Below are positions 1 to 9,844 of a DNA stretch of 64,000 nucleotides, piece by piece. Position numbers and translations under genes: made by a program. Where the stretch lies: positions 10,168,001 through 10,232,000 of the forward strand of contig JAVHKY010000052.1 of NCBI GenBank assembly GCA_035079385.1, written 5' to 3'. The first letter of the stretch is position 1; each line of letters begins with the position of its first letter. The stretch is from Aspidiotus rigidus. Lineage: Eukaryota; Arthropoda; Insecta; Hemiptera; Diaspididae. The notes under the pieces were generated by a model, which was given only the letters and a program-made list of their open reading frames with translations, was not told where the DNA came from and did not search any database.

Positions 1-4
1 TCAT

Positions 5-131
5 TCTACAAATATTTGGCATGATTGACAGGTTATTGGTATTCAATTTAAAAAGAGGGAGTGACTCTCAATGATTTTTGCATTGTGAGAAGAAAAGTCG
101 TGTACTACTCACGCGACTGCGTGAGTGTTTT
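5..131 (+). repeat. Family X 3'-end fragment with terminal hairpin
   Basis: This is the last ~125 bp of the repeat family seen full length at 17.6-20.0 kb and again at 53.9-54.8 and 55.9-63.3 kb. It ends in an 8-bp stem, 4-nt loop hairpin (stem 107-114 / 119-126, loop GACT) followed by a T run. All copies end at the same hairpin, which marks a true 3' boundary. The rest of this copy lies upstream of the window. Confidence 0.75.
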
Positions 132-543
132 TATGTATATGTAAGACTGAACGTATCCAGCTAGTACTCTTGATTATATCTGGGGTGATCTGTGTACTCA
201 GTGCCAGGGATGGAATATGGAAAAAATATCGAAGTAACACGATCGCATATAAATTTATTGAGTAGACGACGCGTTTTGGTAACTATGTACCATCTTCACG
301 TTGTTCAGGAAACCCATCTGTGTACTCGGTCCTATATTCAAAAATGTGTTGAGTACCAAAATCCTGCAAATAAACTGACGCTCATCCTGCTCCATTAGAC
401 GTCCTAATAAGATACCAGCTCGCGCACTTTACCTGCGAGGGGCGAAGTTACCTATCGGTCTTCTGATTCTTTCTAATACGAGCGGTACGCATATGCTATC
501 CTTCTTGCATAACAAGAATACGATAAGCGACAGTATTCTTACA
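132..543. other. Spacer, no gene recognised
   Basis: Short open frames here have no recognisable domain or splice context. I see nothing beyond ordinary AT-rich sequence. Confidence 0.5.
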
Positions 544-720
544 TCTAATACATAAAGCGGAAAGTTTGTCTGTCTGTTTGTCCTTTTATAACTCCAGAAC
601 CGCTGTACCCATCGACTTGAAATCTTCGCCACATGTTCGTATTATTCCAGAGCAAATTCTAAGCCATAAATGAAAATTTTAGCTCCCATAGAAAAAAGGT
701 TCTTCTTAAAAATTGTGTGC
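544..720 (+). mobile_element. Diverged Helitron 5'-end fragment
   Basis: The segment begins A|TCTAATACATAAAGCGG and continues with a diverged version of the 5' end of the Helitron at 15309 (AAAGCAGAAAGTTTGTCCG, then TATAACTC, then the 'agagca' segment). No 3' hairpin/CTAG end is visible, so it is a decayed fragment. The right limit is approximate. Confidence 0.5.
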
Positions 721-940
721 CCTCACTGTACGCGTCACTCGACGTGATTCGATCCACTGAAGAAAGGTACCTACACGCTACTGTCTACTGTATTTCCCTC
801 CTACCCTCACCTCCTGTATTCTTGAGAACCGGATTTTGGTGCTATGTACCTTCAATATTGCAGCACGTTAGAGGTGTGTTATTTTTATTATCTTAACGTT
901 ACCAGAAGTAGGGAAATCTTCTAATATATAAAGGATGGAG

Positions 941-1072
941 TTATTCGGAGGTACTGTACCGCCGTAGAAAAAATTATTCGGAGGTACTGTACCACCGCAG
1001 AAAAAATTATTCGGAGGTACTGTACCGCCGCAGAAAAAATTATTTGGAGGTACTCTATAATTTAGGAAAAAT
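941..1072. repeat. 33-bp tandem repeats at the MULE left end
   Basis: Three nearly identical 33-bp units begin TTATTCGGAGGTACTGTACC and end in an A run. A fourth unit (TTATTTGGAGGTACTCTATA onward) instead matches the right terminal repeat. The terminal repeat has therefore been amplified at one end only. Confidence 0.8.
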
Positions 1073-1187
1073 CATGTACTTTATAAAATTTAAACGTTTG
1101 AGGTACTTATATATACATATTTGAGAGATATACGAAATATTACCTAGGTAGGTTACTTACAAAAAATTTCGAGTACGTATAGACATA

Positions 1188-1338
1188 CTACTTCTCGCAG
1201 TCAGGACACATTTCAAAGTCCACTAAGCAGTCGTCATGAATTAAAGTAGAACAGCACGCTGTTGTAATGACATCGACGTCACCGTGATTTACGGGCATAT
1301 CACATGCAGGACACTTTTGATCACATAGCTTCTTCTTC
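1188..1338 (-). pseudogene. Out-of-frame RING-like C-terminal segment of the MULE protein
   Basis: Directly after the transposase stop, a different minus-strand frame stays open to a TAG at 1188-1190. It holds the spaced ligands CDQKCPAC, TACCSTLIHDDC and CPDCEK, which is a RING-H2-like pattern (C-x2-C ... C-C-x4-H-x2-C ... C-x2-C). It lies inside the transposon. The simplest reading is a one-base indel near 1340-1390 that cut the RING module off. An intron is the alternative. Confidence 0.6.
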
Positions 1339-1339
1339 T

Positions 1340-3580
1340 TTAAGTGGCTTTGTCTATCAAGAGACTCCGTGTTCTTTCGTTTTCGCTGCTTCTTCTGCTG
1401 AATCTGCGAGCCTCGGTCTGCAACTGATCTATTGAACGACGCACGCTGCGTTTTGGTCTTCCGCGGGCTTTCAGTTTTGACTTGAATTTGAGGTCTGCAA
1501 ATCTACTGGTCCCAGTATCATTGGGAGGAGGTGAGACGGCTGGAAAAATAATTTGAGATTCACTACCTTCCTCTGCTTCCTCATGTGGCACTGGTTCCTG
1601 ATGATACTCCATTTCTTGAGCAATCGTCTCTTGTTCAGTTGGAAACTGTAACTTTCCTCCACGTCTTACTACTTCTTCAAGACTTTTCATTGCCAGTAAA
1701 TACTCGTGGAATTGGTTTGTGCCGTGACTTGCGATGAGACTTGCAAGACTATGACATACAGGGAATATCTTGTTATATTTCTGTCGACTGCTCAGTACTG
1801 ATACGGTATCGATGCACTCCTCCGGTTGTATTTCTGGACGGGAAACCGGAGGTGGAGGTGACAAGTGATCGCCGTTCTTATGGTATCGTGGGTGAAAAAG
1901 TGACAGTTCAAAACTGGGTAGGTGAGCCTGCTGCCTCTTGAAAAGAATGTGCCGACACGGAGTTTGGTTTTGGCAATGAAATGTGCAGTCACACTTCGTG
2001 TAGGTAGAAATAATAGAGTTTCTCATCATCTGCACTGAACCTTTCAAGAATGCCGTCACTTCGATGGACAGTTTCTCCCGATGTATTTGCAGCGCTTTCA
2101 GACTTTTATGGTACAGTATACAGCCACATGAATTCAGCATTAGGGATGCTTCTTCGTTTAAAGCACTGATCTCGGGATCAGAATCATAGATTTTCAGAGA
2201 CTTGAAATTAGCTTGGTTTACAGCTTCAGTAACTCGCTCCTCGCAGAAAGGAACAAGGTGAATTACACTCATCTGGATCGAGGGAAGAGATGGAAATTTT
2301 GTTTGGATGCTCAATTTCAACGTCCAGAAGGACCTCTCTACCCGATTGTTAGTATTATCGCCAAGCGTCGGCAACTTCTTTCGATGAAAAGCAACCCACA
2401 TCTCCTGACATGAGTCCCAGTTATTCAGGAATTGATCCTTCAATGAAACGTACTGCTTATTCGCTCGGACTTGGACATCTTGCGCAGATACCAGAAATGT
2501 ATTCTTTCTTTCCTCATAATCGTCTTGCGATGTAGCATACATTGCACGTTTAAATTTGTCCATCAGATCACTCTTCCTTTCAACAGTCACCAGTGCAGTA
2601 GAAATCAAATTTTTGAGATATTTGATCACGTGGAAGTTACACAATAAAATGGTGGCATCTACGAATACTTCTTTCAGAACGCTTATTTCAGTGAAGTCTT
2701 TGTCAACTAAGAATATGGCAGGTAACTGAGAACAGATGGATATGAAGCACTGAAATGCCGACTTGAAAGTTGTAGCTGTCTCCTGCGCAAGAAACGCTAA
2801 CGCGCATAATTCACTTTTATTGGTTCTTACATTCAGGTAACAGAACGCACACACCTTATATTTTGATGTATCAAAGTCGAAAGATGTGTCAACTTGGATC
2901 GCTGTACAAGACGACTCGAGGAAAAATTTGCGCATTTTGTAGGATGACACAAAGAGCATAGAAACTTGCCCATCAACGTCAAGTGTGTAGTCAACAGTAC
3001 CCCTCTCTTCTTCGACACCTTCCAGAAACTTTTGAAGCGCACTGCAATCGTCGGGTTGAGCGGGAGACATTTTACGTATCAAATTACGAATTTTCTGTTT
3101 GGACACGGTCCTATCGAATTTATTCTTCACCACTCTAGAAATTTCGCTAATTTTGCAGTTTGCCTCGCGAAGATCGGCAATGACTTCGGCCTCTTGTTCA
3201 CCAATTTCTGCCGACGAGAAAGTAGCTGCACTCACTTCATGATTATGCTCAAGATTTACGGAAGTTACTCTGACTTTGGTCGAACTACTCGGCTTATAAC
3301 ATGTGATTTTCGCTCCACAGGACAAGAAATTATAACTCTGATGAGGCCGCTTACCTGTACTACAGGAACTGCGCTTCCTACCATGCCGACAGAGAATAGT
3401 CACTTGCTTCTTATTATTGGTCACAATGGTCAGTGGTTGGTAATTGGTCTGGCAAAAATCATAGAAGGCTCGCGAAAAATCTTCGTAATTACTGAATTCT
3501 TTTCCTACTTCAAAGATATTACTTGTATTAGCCATAATAATAACCGCAAGTTCAGGACTAAAATACGTTATAATAAGCAA
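1340..3580 (-). CDS. MULE transposase (FAR1-like Zn finger, DDE core, SWIM finger)
   Basis: A 746-codon frame; the better start is probably the second Met (residue 16, base 3535), just before MANTSNIFEVG. In order: an N-terminal FAR1/WRKY-GCM1-type Cys/His finger (CRHGRKRSSC, then SCGAKITCYK, ending EHNHEV); a MULE DDE core with candidate acids in IQVDTSF, FLVDKDF and NNRVERSF; and a SWIM zinc finger, KCDC...PCRHIL. It would cut and join the element's ends in the nucleus. The layout is like animal ZSWIM1/3-type MULE derivatives. The frame stops at 1340, but a RING-like segment follows in another frame (1188-1335), so the real protein was probably longer. The reading frame is otherwise intact over 2.2 kb. 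Confidence 0.85.
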   Translation of the reverse strand: MLIITYFSPELAVIIMANTSNIFEVGKEFSNYEDFSRAFYDFCQTNYQPLTIVTNNKKQVTILCRHGRKRSSCSTGKRPHQSYNFLSCGAKITCYKPSSSTKVRVTSVNLEHNHEVSAATFSSAEIGEQEAEVIADLREANCKISEISRVVKNKFDRTVSKQKIRNLIRKMSPAQPDDCSALQKFLEGVEEERGTVDYTLDVDGQVSMLFVSSYKMRKFFLESSCTAIQVDTSFDFDTSKYKVCAFCYLNVRTNKSELCALAFLAQETATTFKSAFQCFISICSQLPAIFLVDKDFTEISVLKEVFVDATILLCNFHVIKYLKNLISTALVTVERKSDLMDKFKRAMYATSQDDYEERKNTFLVSAQDVQVRANKQYVSLKDQFLNNWDSCQEMWVAFHRKKLPTLGDNTNNRVERSFWTLKLSIQTKFPSLPSIQMSVIHLVPFCEERVTEAVNQANFKSLKIYDSDPEISALNEEASLMLNSCGCILYHKSLKALQIHREKLSIEVTAFLKGSVQMMRNSIISTYTKCDCTFHCQNQTPCRHILFKRQQAHLPSFELSLFHPRYHKNGDHLSPPPPVSRPEIQPEECIDTVSVLSSRQKYNKIFPVCHSLASLIASHGTNQFHEYLLAMKSLEEVVRRGGKLQFPTEQETIAQEMEYHQEPVPHEEAEEGSESQIIFPAVSPPPNDTGTSRFADLKFKSKLKARGRPKRSVRRSIDQLQTEARRFSRRSSENERTRSLLIDKAT

Positions 3581-4214
3581 GTGTAGAACTGATTGAAAGA
3601 TTGCTTCATTCTCTAATAGAAAACTTTGTAAGATGCACTATGTGTAAGTAGTACAGGTACCTATTCACGTTTCAGCAGGTCTCAGATAGTATTGTCAACA
3701 TCTAATGTGAATAGGCCCACGAGTTCACTGATATCATCCATGAGTACCTAATACCTTTTATTACATGATTTTTCCTAAATTATAGAGTACCTCCGAATAA
3801 CCACATCGATATATAAAATAGAATGTTTGCGTACGCTTTTACCTATTGACGTGGAGTATTTTTTGAAAATCTTATTTTTATTCGGGTAAAGTTTTAGATA
3901 AATTTCTACGTTCTGGCTCCTTCTGTATGGAGTAATGAGCAAAAAAATTCGGGAAGAACGAAGTATTTCTACGTAGTAAAACTGCTTTTCACTGTATGCG
4001 TTGTTCTAAATGTTTGAATGCCTTAGACCTCTCAGTTCTACAAATTCAATTGTTGTAATAACTCGAATTTTACTTACCTCTATGAAAAATTGAAAAGAAC
4101 AAAAATTGTAGGCCCTGTAATTTACTTTCAAATGAGTCTAATTTCGGATTTACAGGAGGAAATTTGGGAACTATTGGTATTTTGACTGATACACATTCAA
4201 CATAATTTTGTTCG

Positions 4215-4216
<2 letters not shown>

Positions 4217-4270
<54 letters not shown>
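4217..4270. repeat. (CA)27 microsatellite
   Basis: 54 bases of uninterrupted CA. It lies at the junction between the decayed Helitron and an inverted family-X module. Open frames across it are artefacts of the repeat. Confidence 0.98.
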
Positions 4271-4271
<1 letters not shown>

Positions 4272-4275
4272 TACG

Positions 4276-4409
4276 ACCCGCAAAAAGTGGCCACATCTCA
4301 GTTAGAAGTGATCTAGGACGTCCAAAACGTCGAGAAAGTTCATTGGCCCCTCCCCCTGTGTACCTGGCGTCGGGTGTAATACGTCACTTTTTAGAAGTAA
4401 AAAGTCATT
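4276..4409 (-). repeat. Family X 5' module, inverted
   Basis: Read on the minus strand, this matches the starts of the X copies at 17621, 23511 and 55903: a short palindrome of the type CTTTTTA...TAAAAAG, then GTATTACACCCG, AGGGGGAG, AACTTTCTCGACGTTTT and TCCTAGATCAC. It is a solo fragment without the 3' hairpin. Confidence 0.7.
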
Positions 4410-4597
4410 AAAACACGCATGCATCGTAAGTACGTTTTTGCGAAACGATTTTCAGTGACGTAGGTAAGGATTTTCAGTGTTAGCGCGGAGCGTGTGAAAA
4501 AAACGAAATAACGTCACCGATGGTCTTTTACACACGGAAAACCGTTGCGAAAAAACTATGACGTAAACATGCCGCACGAAAAACGTATACTTTGGAT

Positions 4598-5089
4598 TAA
4601 AGTCATATAGAAAAACCAAGTTAGTTCACGACGCATTTAACCAACGTTATTCTTTACACATGAAGTTAATTGATCGCGGTAGGCGCGCATGGTGCATAGA
4701 TGTCCAGTTTTCACACAGCGCATATGGACAATTTTCAAATTTTATTGATTTACTCGAAAAATATTGATTTTTACGCAAAGTTGAAGAGAAGTAAACTTAA
4801 TCCTCTTGTAATTTTCTATCGATTGATGGGAAGAAAAAAATTTTATCACAAAAAAATTTGAAACCACCCACGTCTGATAGGAAATTACAAGAGGAATAAT
4901 TTTTGTTCTCTTCAATTTTTCATGAAAGTTGATAGTTTTGGAAATAACGGGAAAAATTAAACATCAGCCCATAAGAGCCTATAGTGAAGTAGGACATCAG
5001 TAATATGCTAACGCTGTTGCACAGCGGAAGACCCGTGAACGTAGTGCGACGTAGTGCGTGAACTAACTTGGTTTTTCTATATGACTTTG
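4598..5089. mobile_element. MITE with 8-bp TSD ctttggat
   Basis: Terminal inverted repeats of about 32 bp begin AAAGTCATATAGAAAAACC at the left; the right end is the complement. They are flanked by ctttggat at 4590-4597 and 5090-5097. Inside is a second inverted pair around 4786-4920 ('cctcttgtaattt' and complement). It is non-coding. The 8-bp TSD suggests a hAT- or MULE-mobilised element; the class is uncertain. Confidence 0.75.
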
Positions 5090-5140
5090 CTTTGGATGTA
5101 CAAATTTGTCTTCAAAGTATTTGTGTTTTAAAGCTTTGTA

Positions 5141-5258
5141 CAGTACAAGTGTTGTAGGTGAGTCTTTATAACTCGTACATACATTGCTTCACTCGCTTTG
5201 CTCGTTCCGCAAACGTATGTACTCGTTATGAAAAGACTCACCTACGCCACATGTACTG
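5141..5258. mobile_element. Foldback MITE with TA target duplication
   Basis: A 118-bp element is nearly all inverted repeat: the left arm CAGTACAAGTG..GTAGGTGAGTCTTT pairs with the right arm AAAGACTCACCTACGCCACATGTACTG. It is flanked by TA on both sides (5139-5140, 5259-5260), as for Tc1/mariner-mobilised MITEs. Confidence 0.75.
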
Positions 5259-5431
5259 TAAATAGCCATTTCATAATAAGGGAACAAAATGGCGTCAACA
5301 TTTTCTTTTATCACCTGTCATCGTCGCTCTCTTGGGAATTCGTGTGGGTGCGATGAGAGATAGACTGTATAAATTTAGTAATATTATTGATAATCTAAAA
5401 TGTAGAGAATTCTTGTTATTGACGTTAACAG

Positions 5432-6424
5432 AAGAAAATCGTACGTCGTATCAAGAATACAGATGTAAGATTGATTGATTTTGGTAGCGCTACGTTTGAC
5501 CATGAGCATCATAGTACCATAGTTTCCACTAGACATTATAGAGCGCCTGAAGTTATTTTAGGTGAGTCACAAGTGAAGTTGAATCATTTTTGATAAAATT
5601 GAACCATAATCATTGTTTTTTTTTTCTCTCTTCAGAATTGGGCTGGGCCCAACCCTGTGATGTGTGGTCCATTGGTTGTATCATATTTGAACTGTATCTC
5701 GGTATTACTTTATTTCAAACTCACGATAATCGTGAACATTTAGCTATGATGGAACGTATTTTAGGTTCTATCCCTTACAGGTAAATAGTGTGAATTCAGT
5801 TCTTCATATCACGGCACATAATAATAATTTTATTAAATGAATCGTCAGGGAAAAAAAGCGCAAATGATTACAATAATGACCGTACGAGCGCTTTCAACCG
5901 CTAGGTCATTATCAAACGACGGTAATTTATTGTATTTATTTGCATTTTTTTTTTTTTTTTTGCGACCATGTTTGTTTGATAAAATTATCCTTATATAAAC
6001 GTTTGATATTACTAAGAGTGCAGCCCATCTATTTTTAACATCAATTGCTATTTTTTGAAAATTAGAATGGCAAAGAAAACTAAGACAAAATATTTCTATC
6101 ATGGAAAACTTGACTGGGATGAAAAAAGTTCTGCAGGACGTTACGTACGAGAGAATTGTAAACCTTTACATGTGAGTACGCGAGTAGAATTCTCAACATT
6201 GATTGTTGATCATTTACTACAATTTGGTTTCATGTTTATAGCGCTATCAAAATTCTGACGACGAAGATCACCGGCTGTTATTTGCTTTAACCTCATTGAT
6301 GTTAGAATACGAGCCAAGTAAGCGTATAACCCTTCATGAAGCATTACGGCATCCATTTTTTGATAAAATCCCGAATCATCAGCGTTTGGAATTATTTGAA
6401 CGAAATCATTCGTTATCTCGGTGA
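5432..6424 (+). CDS. Doa: LAMMER/CLK dual-specificity kinase, C-terminal exons (Doa-like)
   Basis: Four exons (5432-5561, 5636-5780, 6066-6171, 6242-6424) join in frame to 187 codons and end at TGA 6422-6424. Donors are gtgagt, gtaaat and gtgagt; acceptors are ttcag, attag and tatag. The product covers the C-lobe of a CLK kinase: the DFG region as [15 protein letters not shown], activation segment [19 protein letters not shown], the signature [10 protein letters not shown], and [19 protein letters not shown]. This family phosphorylates SR splicing factors in the nucleus. The ATP-binding N-lobe and catalytic loop (HTDLKPEN-type) are not seen upstream, where transposons lie; those exons are presumably further 5' or lost. 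The first exon's acceptor (aacag at 5431) is my best guess. No frame damage is visible. Confidence 0.85.
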
Positions 6425-7430
6425 AATTTTGCTCATCTCTCTTCTCGAGACAAACAGCGCGGCAATTGACCGATCTGTGCAGTTGCGACTGTAAGGAGAG
6501 ATGGAACGATGCTTTATTGCTATCTGCTTATTCTCATTCTCAATTTTTTGCTTCGAATCAAATGAAGGGCTTTTGCGTTCAAGTGTGGAAAAACAATTCC
6601 CATTAATTTGAAACGTTTCTGATTTTTTTTTTTAAGGATTAGTAATAAGGAATAACGTCATTCATTTCTTATGATATCTTCTAAGTTATAAATTTTATTT
6701 TTCTTCTTTCCTTCACATTTTGTACACATATGTTAAATTACAATTTTCTCTCATTATGATACTTGTAAAACAAAAAGGAAGTACTTCAAATTTGTTTTTA
6801 ATTATTCATAATTCTTCCTCTATTTTGTACAGAATGAAAGTTATCTGAAGAATTTGCAATTTGTAAACCATGATCCGCGGATCAGTTTTTCTGTGATCCG
6901 TAATTCAAAGCACTTCTTTTACCATGATCCGCGATATGAACAGTGTTTTCTATTACAACAAAGATCCGTCATCCGGATCATTTTATCGTGATCCTTACCC
7001 GGATTATACAAATACAAGCGAACATTTTTTAGAGAAATGATGTGGTTAGTTTGTTTTAAATTACACGCGTAAACCAAAAAATATCAGCACCTCAGATTCT
7101 GACCGAAAGAATGCTCCGAAGAATATTAAATGTTTTAGATACTTACTTGCGGCCTTAATGAAAGGAGAAAAGACACATAAAATTATTCAAGAAGTTTCCA
7201 CTAGCATTACATTTTCATAATACGGGAAGCATCGAAGGAATGAAAAATGTTCACTACGTGTGTATTATCTTGGACTAATTTCATTACAATCTTGAGATGC
7301 TATGATAAACTGAAAAATTCCAGACTGCTCAAGATTTCCTGTTTTCAAAAGACACTCTTTTTTTTTCGTAATAAGAAGTTAGTTTAGTTACAATATCATT
7401 AGCTAACTGGTCGCAAATGAAAGTTATATA
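6425..7430. other. Kinase 3' flank, no gene; GATCC-rich cluster
   Basis: AT-rich sequence downstream of the kinase stop, likely including its 3' UTR. Between about 6868 and 7012 the motif TGATCC or its complement recurs many times, some as small palindromes such as TGATCCGCGGATCA. I saw no clear polyadenylation signal. Confidence 0.4.
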
Positions 7431-7438
7431 ATCTAGCA

Positions 7439-7896
7439 CAGTGGTTTTCAACCTTTTTGAGGAAGCGGCACATTTCAGATGACAAAAATTTTTCGCGGCA
7501 CGCCAATTAAAAATATATAGGTATTCAAAAATTTTTGAAATGTATGACAAGTATGTTAACAAGAACTAAATATTAAAAATCTAATGCGAGGTTTGCGCTT
7601 GTGATTTTTATATTTCGTCAATATGGGGGGCTGATTTTCGACAAACAAAAGCACATTTCTTGTTTGACAGATAGAAGGCACTCCCACCTCTTACTTTCTA
7701 AGCTGAGAAGCGCTGTTTGCAAAGATAGGAGTGGAAAAAGGAAGTAATATGGTAAACGCTTTTTTACACAATGCTTGATATTCTCGCGAGATGTTGATCC
7801 AAAATTTATCCACGGATATTTTTTTGAACTTCAATTCTTTGGAAATCTCGCGGCACACTTCGAAGGGGTTCGCGGCTCACCGGTTGAAAACCACTG
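7439..7896. mobile_element. hAT-type MITE, 8-bp TSD atctagca
   Basis: Ends are CAGTGGTTTTCAACC and the complement GGTTGAAAACCACTG, a common hAT terminal form. Perfect 8-bp duplications flank it (7431-7438 and 7897-7904). Subterminal 'cgcggcac' and 'cggcacac' motifs recur. No transposase frame is present. Confidence 0.85.
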
Positions 7897-8222
7897 ATCT
7901 AGCATAATGATTGAATTGAGTTGAGCTCGTTTTCAATTCTCATGGGGTAGTAAGTTACAGTGTACAACGGAAAGGATGACCTGACTCATAACACAGATTG
8001 TGATATGAGTAATAAATTGTATGCAAGTTTGTGCTTGTCTTTAACATAAAATTCCTGACCGTTTCGGTGGTTAATTGTTGCCAATACTTCAATCGATTCA
8101 GTGGTACGAGAGAGATCGAAGAAGGAGAATGAGGCGGGGGAGTTTTATTGTCAAGTGAATTCTAGGTAAGTCAAATATTTAATTATCGTTTCCAAATTAT
8201 GGAGTAGAGTGGATGGAGTAGA

Positions 8223-8481
8223 GCCCTATAAATAGTCGTTACGTCATCATTTATCTCCATAGCTCCCTATTCAGATGAGGAATTGTGTGATTAGTGAAGT
8301 TATTTTGCATTTCTCAATAGTGTTGTGTCTTGCATTTTGCTTTGGCACATAGTCTAATTTGTTCTCTTATTATTTTCAAATCATGATAAACTGTTATCAA
8401 CCATTAAAATAGGAGACTGTGAAAATAATGATGACGTAACGACTAAATATGGCGATCCATGTCCTCACTTGTATTTATAGG
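8223..8481. mobile_element. Possible MITE (CCCTATAAATA inverted repeats)
   Basis: CCCTATAAATA at 8224 and its complement at 8471 bracket a shared GTCGTTACGTCATCATT block near each end in inverted orientation. The right arm has about 25 extra bases between the two blocks. 'gatggagtag' occurs just outside both ends but not flush. No coding content. Confidence 0.45.
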
Positions 8482-8484
8482 GAT

Positions 8485-9455
8485 CTAGATGGAGTAGCTG
8501 TGGAGAATTTCTGAAGATCGAAGTATGAGAAAAAACGTCGTATGCAGGTGGTTTTGTGTTGACAGTGTGAGCAGATAAACGATACAAATAAAGCGAGTGG
8601 GATATGATCTATGCAATACATACGACCTGGGTCGGGAAAGGATTTCTTTTGTAAAATTTTCAACGGAGAGCCCATAAATTCATTTAAAATGTACCAGGAG
8701 AAGAGGGTAAATGTCCAAATGGAACGATCTGGATAATTGGACTTTTTGTATGGTTGAGAGAAAACTTTTTCTCCAGATCATTTTGTTTGGACATTCACCC
8801 TTCTCCCCCTATACCCATCATTTGTTATAGGTACATTCTTTGGAGGATAGCTAAAAGCCAAAAGTCATAAGCCGAAATCAGCTGAATTTTTGCTGATAAG
8901 AGAGAATGTAAGCCAGAAGCCAAAATGAGCCCAATTACTTCAGCTGTTTTTTCGCTTTCCTGATTCCCACATGATAGGAAAATGTACTTCTTGAGTGTTA
9001 AGATTTCAAGTTCAACTGTTTCACTTCCCAGGCTAGACTGGCTTTGCCAAAGAATTAACGAACATAAAGAAGGTTGGTTCCGCTTCAGCCGTCCAGAGCA
9101 GTTATGTAATGGAGGTGAACACAAACTGAAGAATAGGTATCTCCCGCAGATATGACAAAACCCCAATTCTCCTGATCGTTTTATCAGGACTCGCATCCTT
9201 CCATAACATTTACCAGCCAGAAATCAGCTGAATCGAGCCAGCTGTGACCTGGTCACCTGAATGAAGCACAAGGCTAGCTGAATTTTTCCAAAAGCCAAAT
9301 TTTTTAAGGTCATAGTGAGTTCGGGCTAAAACTGAAATTTTCGGCTGCAATACTTTGCTATTTTACACCACTGATTTAAACTGCATTTGTAATCCAGTAG
9401 AAGCGCTTGTGGTGATATCTGGAATGGACTAATGTGGAAATGGTATTTTTCAACA
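8485..9455. other. Unassigned repeat-rich spacer
   Basis: Words such as 'agctgaattttt', 'ccaaaagcc' and 'agccagaa' recur near 8850-8960 and 9210-9310, suggesting decayed repeats. A block at 9388-9450 (CCAGTAGAAGCGCT..) recurs at 10080-10143. No gene recognised. Confidence 0.35.
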
Positions 9456-9844
9456 CAGGGTTGCAAAGAATTAAGTTTTTGTTGAAAAGAACAAAAAATG
9501 TATTTTTTTTAGTTTACAAATTTTTTTTTTTCTTCTTTTTTCTTTTGAAACATGTTGGAAATTGACATTTTTTCGATTTTTTCTATATATGTTTAAAACA
9601 ATATAAACGTTTAAAACGGTATTTCTGTACAAATTTTGCATATTTTGTTGTTTTAAACATAAAGACCTTGCGCCTATTGCGAGGTTCCCCTGGGTTTTCT
9701 CTCTGGACAATCACGCTTTCTAGTGCGTGAGTACACGTGACATTAAATTCATGACGTGTTGTCCATGTTTGAAACGTTGTTTTCTCAAACTCAAATATTT
9801 AAAACAGTGTTTAAAATGATTTTGTTTAAAATATCGCAACCCTG
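9456..9844. mobile_element. hAT-like MITE (CAGGGTTGC ends)
   Basis: CAGGGTTGC at the left end and GCAACCCTG at the right. Flanks are tttcaaca and ttttaaca (7 of 8 identical), consistent with an aged 8-bp TSD. The 389-bp body is AT-rich with 'tttaaaac' repeats and no coding content. Confidence 0.65.

Larger units (their letters stand above)
933..3808 (-). mobile_element. MULE (Mutator-like) DNA transposon with 9-bp TSD
   Basis: The 2876-bp unit is flanked by a perfect 9-bp duplication, atatataaa (924-932 and 3809-3817), the TSD size expected for Mutator-like elements. Both ends share an inverted repeat: GATG-(2 nt)-GTTATTCGGAGGTAC near the left edge, and its complement at the right edge. It sits inside a Helitron whose sequence is continuous once the unit and one TSD are removed. 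It carries a transposase on the minus strand. The left end holds extra 33-bp subterminal repeats, so the ends are asymmetric. Confidence 0.85.
917..4216 (+). mobile_element. Helitron copy split by a MULE insertion
   Basis: Bases 917-932 (A|TCTTCTAATATATAAA) match the 5' end of the Helitrons at 15309 and 29240 (minus). The match resumes after the MULE at 3818 (AGAATGTTTG against AGAAAGTTTG). Bases about 4040-4170 also match the Helitron interior ('attgttgtaataactcga', 'gaacaaaaattgtag', 'aggaggaaattt'). The 3' hairpin end is missing, replaced by the (CA)n run. This copy is more diverged than the other two. Confidence 0.6.

Noticed and set aside
2966..3586. 206-codon plus-strand frame
   Set aside because: Antisense shadow of the MULE transposase.
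4070..4411. Frames of Cys-Val or His-Thr repeats
   Set aside because: Translations of the (CA)n microsatellite.
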